Below, piece after piece: positions 6,085-8,312 of a DNA stretch of 8,312 nucleotides. Below the pieces are notes generated by a model. The model was given only the letters and a program-made list of their open reading frames with translations. It was not told where the DNA came from and did no database searches. The position numbers and the translations under genes are program-made. The DNA comes from Sphingomonas sp. UBA4766. GTDB lineage: Bacteria > Pseudomonadota > Alphaproteobacteria > Sphingomonadales > Sphingomonadaceae. The stretch spans positions 1 to 8,312 of the forward strand of contig DHHS01000137.1 of NCBI GenBank assembly GCA_002403415.1. Reading direction: 5' to 3'. Numbering within the stretch: the first letter of the stretch is position 1; each line of letters opens with the position of its first letter.

Positions 6085-8312
6085 ATGTCGCCGCCCGCTC
6101 CGCCACCGGTCACCGCCATTCTTGGCCCGACTAATACCGGCAAGACACATCTCGCGATCGAGCGGCTTTGCGCGCATGCGAGCGGCATGATCGGCTTTCC
6201 ACTGCGGCTGCTGGCGCGAGAGGTCTATGACCGGGTCGTCAAGATCAAGGGCGCGCATCAGGTCGCGCTGATCACGGGGGAGGAACGGATCGTCCCGCCC
6301 GCCGCGCGCTGGTTCCTCTGTACCGCCGAAAGCATGCCGACTGAGCGTGACCTTAGCTTTGTCGCGCTCGACGAGGCGCAATTGGGGGCGGACGCTGAGC
6401 GGGGGCATGTGTTTACCGACCGGCTGCTGCGCGCGCGCGGGCGAGACGAGACGATGATCCTCGGCTCAGAGGCGCTGCGCCCGGTGGTGAAGGCGTTGGT
6501 GCCGGATGCCGACATCACCAACCGCCCGCGCTTTTCGACGCTGAACTATTCGGGCGCGCGCAAGCTGTCGCGGCTCCCCAAACGGTCAGTGATCGTCGCC
6601 TTTTCAGCCGAAGAAGTTTATGCCGTCGCTGAAATGATCCGGCGGCTGCGGGGCGGGGCGGCGGTGGTAATGGGCGCGCTTAGCCCGCGCACGCGCAACG
6701 CTCAGGTCGCGATGTTTCAGGCGGGCGAGGTGGACTATCTCGTCGCGACCGACGCGATCGGCATGGGGCTGAACATGGATGTCGCGCATGTCGCCTTCGC
6801 CAGCCTGCGTAAGTTTGACGGGCACCGCCAACGCCGCCTGACGATCGCCGAAATGGCGCAGATCGCGGGCCGCGCCGGGCGGCATCAGCGTGACGGCACG
6901 TTCGGCGCGTTGAGTGACGAGGGGCCCGGCGCTTTTACGCCTGAAGAAGTCGCCGCCATCGAAGCGCACCGTTTTCCCCCGCTCCAGTCGCTCTACTGGC
7001 GACAGGGTGCCCCTGACCTGTCGAGCATCGACGCGCTGATCGCCGACCTTGAGGCAAAGCCGGTCGACCCGGTGTTGCGTGCCGCGCCCGAAGCAACCGA
7101 CCTTGCCGTACTCAAGCGGCTTGCGGGGGAGGAGTGGGTGCGCGCGCGCGTGCGGGGACCGATTGGGGTCGCGCGGTTATGGGCGGCGTGCGGCGTGCCC
7201 GATTTCCGCAAGCTGGGACTCGACCCGCATTACCGCTTTGTCGCGCGGCTGTTTGGCCATTTGTCGGAAAAGGCGGGGCATATCCCGCATGAATGGTTTG
7301 CGAGCGAACTGGCGCGGCTCGACATGATGACCGGCGATGTCGAGACGATAGCCGGGCGGATCGCGGCGGTGCGCAGCTGGGCCTATATCGCCCACCGCGC
7401 CGATTGGCTGGCCGAGCCGCAGCACTGGGCGGAGCGCACCCGCGCGGTCGAGGAACGGCTGTCGGACGCGCTCCATGCCAGCCTGCGCCAGCGCTTTGTC
7501 GATACCCGCACGACGATGCTGATGCGCCAGATTGGCGCCCATGCCGCTGCGCTGCCGGTAGCGATTGCTGCGGATGGTGCGGTGATGGTCGACGATCACG
7601 CGCTTGGTCGGCTGGAGGGTTTTCGCTTCTTCGTTGCCCCGGATGCGCGGGCCGCCGACAAGCGGCTGTTGCTGGCGGCTGCTGAAAAGCGGCTGGGGGC
7701 GGAGCGGGCGCGGCGAGCAGCCGCGCTTGCCGGGGCGAGCGATGAGGCGATCATGCTGGTGGGTGCGCCCGGTGCGCTGCCGTCGCTCGGCTGGGCGGGG
7801 ACGGTGATTGCCGCATTGCGCCCCGGCCCGTCGCTGGTGCGGCCGCAGATCGCGCTCGATCGTGCGCTTGATTGCCTGGCCAAGCCCGATGTCGAGCGGA
7901 TTCGCGCGCGGCTGGAGCTCTGGCTGGCGACGCAGCTGGCGCGCCACGTCGCGCCGCTGGAGGCGCTGGCGGTAATCGCGCGCGATCCCGGTGCGCCAGC
8001 GCCGCTACGTGTGGTGGCAGCCGCGCTCGACGCAGGCGGTGGTATGGCGGCGCGCTTGCCCCTTGCGGACAGCGTTGACGCCCTGGCGGGACCGGATCGG
8101 CGGCGGTTGCGGCAGGCGGGGGTAGTGCTGGGAACGCTTGACCTGTTCGTGCCCGCGCTGTTGAAGCCGGGGGCGGCGCGCTGGCGTGCGGCGTTGCTGG
8201 CGGCGCGGCACGACCAGCCGCTGGCGACGCCCGTTCCGCCCGGGGCAACGGTGGTCGCGCGGGGGCAGGGGATGGCGGGTGCTTATCGCGATATCGGCAG
8301 CCAGTCGGTGCG
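6085..8312 (+). CDS. Suv3/SUPV3L1-like DEAD-box-related RNA helicase (3' end outside window)
   Basis: The frame stays open from the ATG at 6085 to the right edge, giving 742 full codons with no stop, so the C-terminus is missing. It is a superfamily 2 helicase of the Suv3 type. The motifs are Walker A GPTNTGKT at 14-21, TGEER at 64-68, motif II DEAQ at 96-99, motif V ATDAIGMGLN at 222-231, and motif VI QIAGRAGRH at 259-267. After the two RecA-like domains come Suv3 C-terminal features: the PDFRKL region at 372-377, GDVETIAGRI from 417, and LSDALHASLRQRFVD at 459-473. Suv3 is the RNA helicase of the mitochondrial degradosome, where it works with PNPase; the bacterial relatives are presumed RNA unwinding enzymes of uncertain target. 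Only 13 residues precede Walker A, so there is no room for a targeting or accessory N-terminal domain. The visible end (GQGMAGAYRDIGSQSV) looks close to the normal C-terminal tail. In alphaproteobacteria I recall an S4-domain RNA-binding gene, fdxA and carD often following it, which would lie just outside. Confidence 0.9.
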   Translation, partial: MSPPAPPPVTAILGPTNTGKTHLAIERLCAHASGMIGFPLRLLAREVYDRVVKIKGAHQVALITGEERIVPPAARWFLCTAESMPTERDLSFVALDEAQLGADAERGHVFTDRLLRARGRDETMILGSEALRPVVKALVPDADITNRPRFSTLNYSGARKLSRLPKRSVIVAFSAEEVYAVAEMIRRLRGGAAVVMGALSPRTRNAQVAMFQAGEVDYLVATDAIGMGLNMDVAHVAFASLRKFDGHRQRRLTIAEMAQIAGRAGRHQRDGTFGALSDEGPGAFTPEEVAAIEAHRFPPLQSLYWRQGAPDLSSIDALIADLEAKPVDPVLRAAPEATDLAVLKRLAGEEWVRARVRGPIGVARLWAACGVPDFRKLGLDPHYRFVARLFGHLSEKAGHIPHEWFASELARLDMMTGDVETIAGRIAAVRSWAYIAHRADWLAEPQHWAERTRAVEERLSDALHASLRQRFVDTRTTMLMRQIGAHAAALPVAIAADGAVMVDDHALGRLEGFRFFVAPDARAADKRLLLAAAEKRLGAERARRAAALAGASDEAIMLVGAPGALPSLGWAGTVIAALRPGPSLVRPQIALDRALDCLAKPDVERIRARLELWLATQLARHVAPLEALAVIARDPGAPAPLRVVAAALDAGGGMAARLPLADSVDALAGPDRRRLRQAGVVLGTLDLFVPALLKPGAARWRAALLAARHDQPLATPVPPGATVVARGQGMAGAYRDIGSQSV

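Noticed and set aside
5859..6134. Small + strand frame of 91 codons across the divergent intergenic region
   Set aside because: It overlaps the control elements and the helicase start in another frame. Its composition looks non-coding and I see no ribosome site.
1..8312. Mobile element, CRISPR array, prophage or defence island
   Set aside because: I found no transposase, integrase, direct-repeat array, att-like duplication or compositional break. The HerA gene alone is not enough to call a defence system.

Overview
The window is GC-rich chromosomal DNA from an alphaproteobacterium, most likely a sphingomonad (Sphingomonadales). Three things support this. A TauE/SafE-type permease is coupled to a TIGR02186-type protein, there is a Suv3-like helicase of the kind shared by alphaproteobacteria and mitochondria, and the M23 peptidase starts with an MFLR-type N-terminus that I associate with sphingomonads. 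The taxonomic call is inference from memory of these families, not from a search. I see no tRNA, rRNA, CRISPR array, insertion sequence or phage gene, and no gene-free stretch longer than about 240 bases.

Layout. From the left edge to about 2.58 kb, three genes run on the + strand: the C-terminal part of a probable outer-membrane beta-barrel protein (cut by the edge), a TSUP-family permease, and a TIGR02186-family membrane-anchored protein that overlaps the permease by 4 bp. After an 81-bp gap comes an apparently single-gene unit for a complete HerA-type hexameric ATPase (2663-4327, +). It converges on a membrane-anchored M23 (LytM-type) peptidoglycan endopeptidase (4374-5846, -). A 238-bp divergent intergenic region separates that gene from a large Suv3/SUPV3L1-type RNA helicase (6085 to beyond the right edge, +).

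How the genes relate. Only the permease and TIGR02186 pair shows real coupling, through a 4-bp GTGA stop/start overlap, and it probably acts as one membrane module, possibly for a sulfur compound or another small anion. The HerA ATPase has no NurA nuclease or defence partner beside it here. The M23 peptidase and the helicase share a divergent control region. That region holds a perfect TTAA-N7-TTAA match to the alphaproteobacterial CtrA cell-cycle box, with a TTGACT -35-like hexamer inside its spacer pointing at the peptidase gene, and a perfect 7-bp inverted repeat just downstream in the peptidase direction. This is the most distinctive signal in the window and suggests cell-cycle control of cell-wall cleavage.

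Most of the window looks like housekeeping chromosome. I did not find a clear undescribed multi-gene system. The best leads are the CtrA-like box, the orphan HerA, and the poorly understood permease/TIGR02186 pair.
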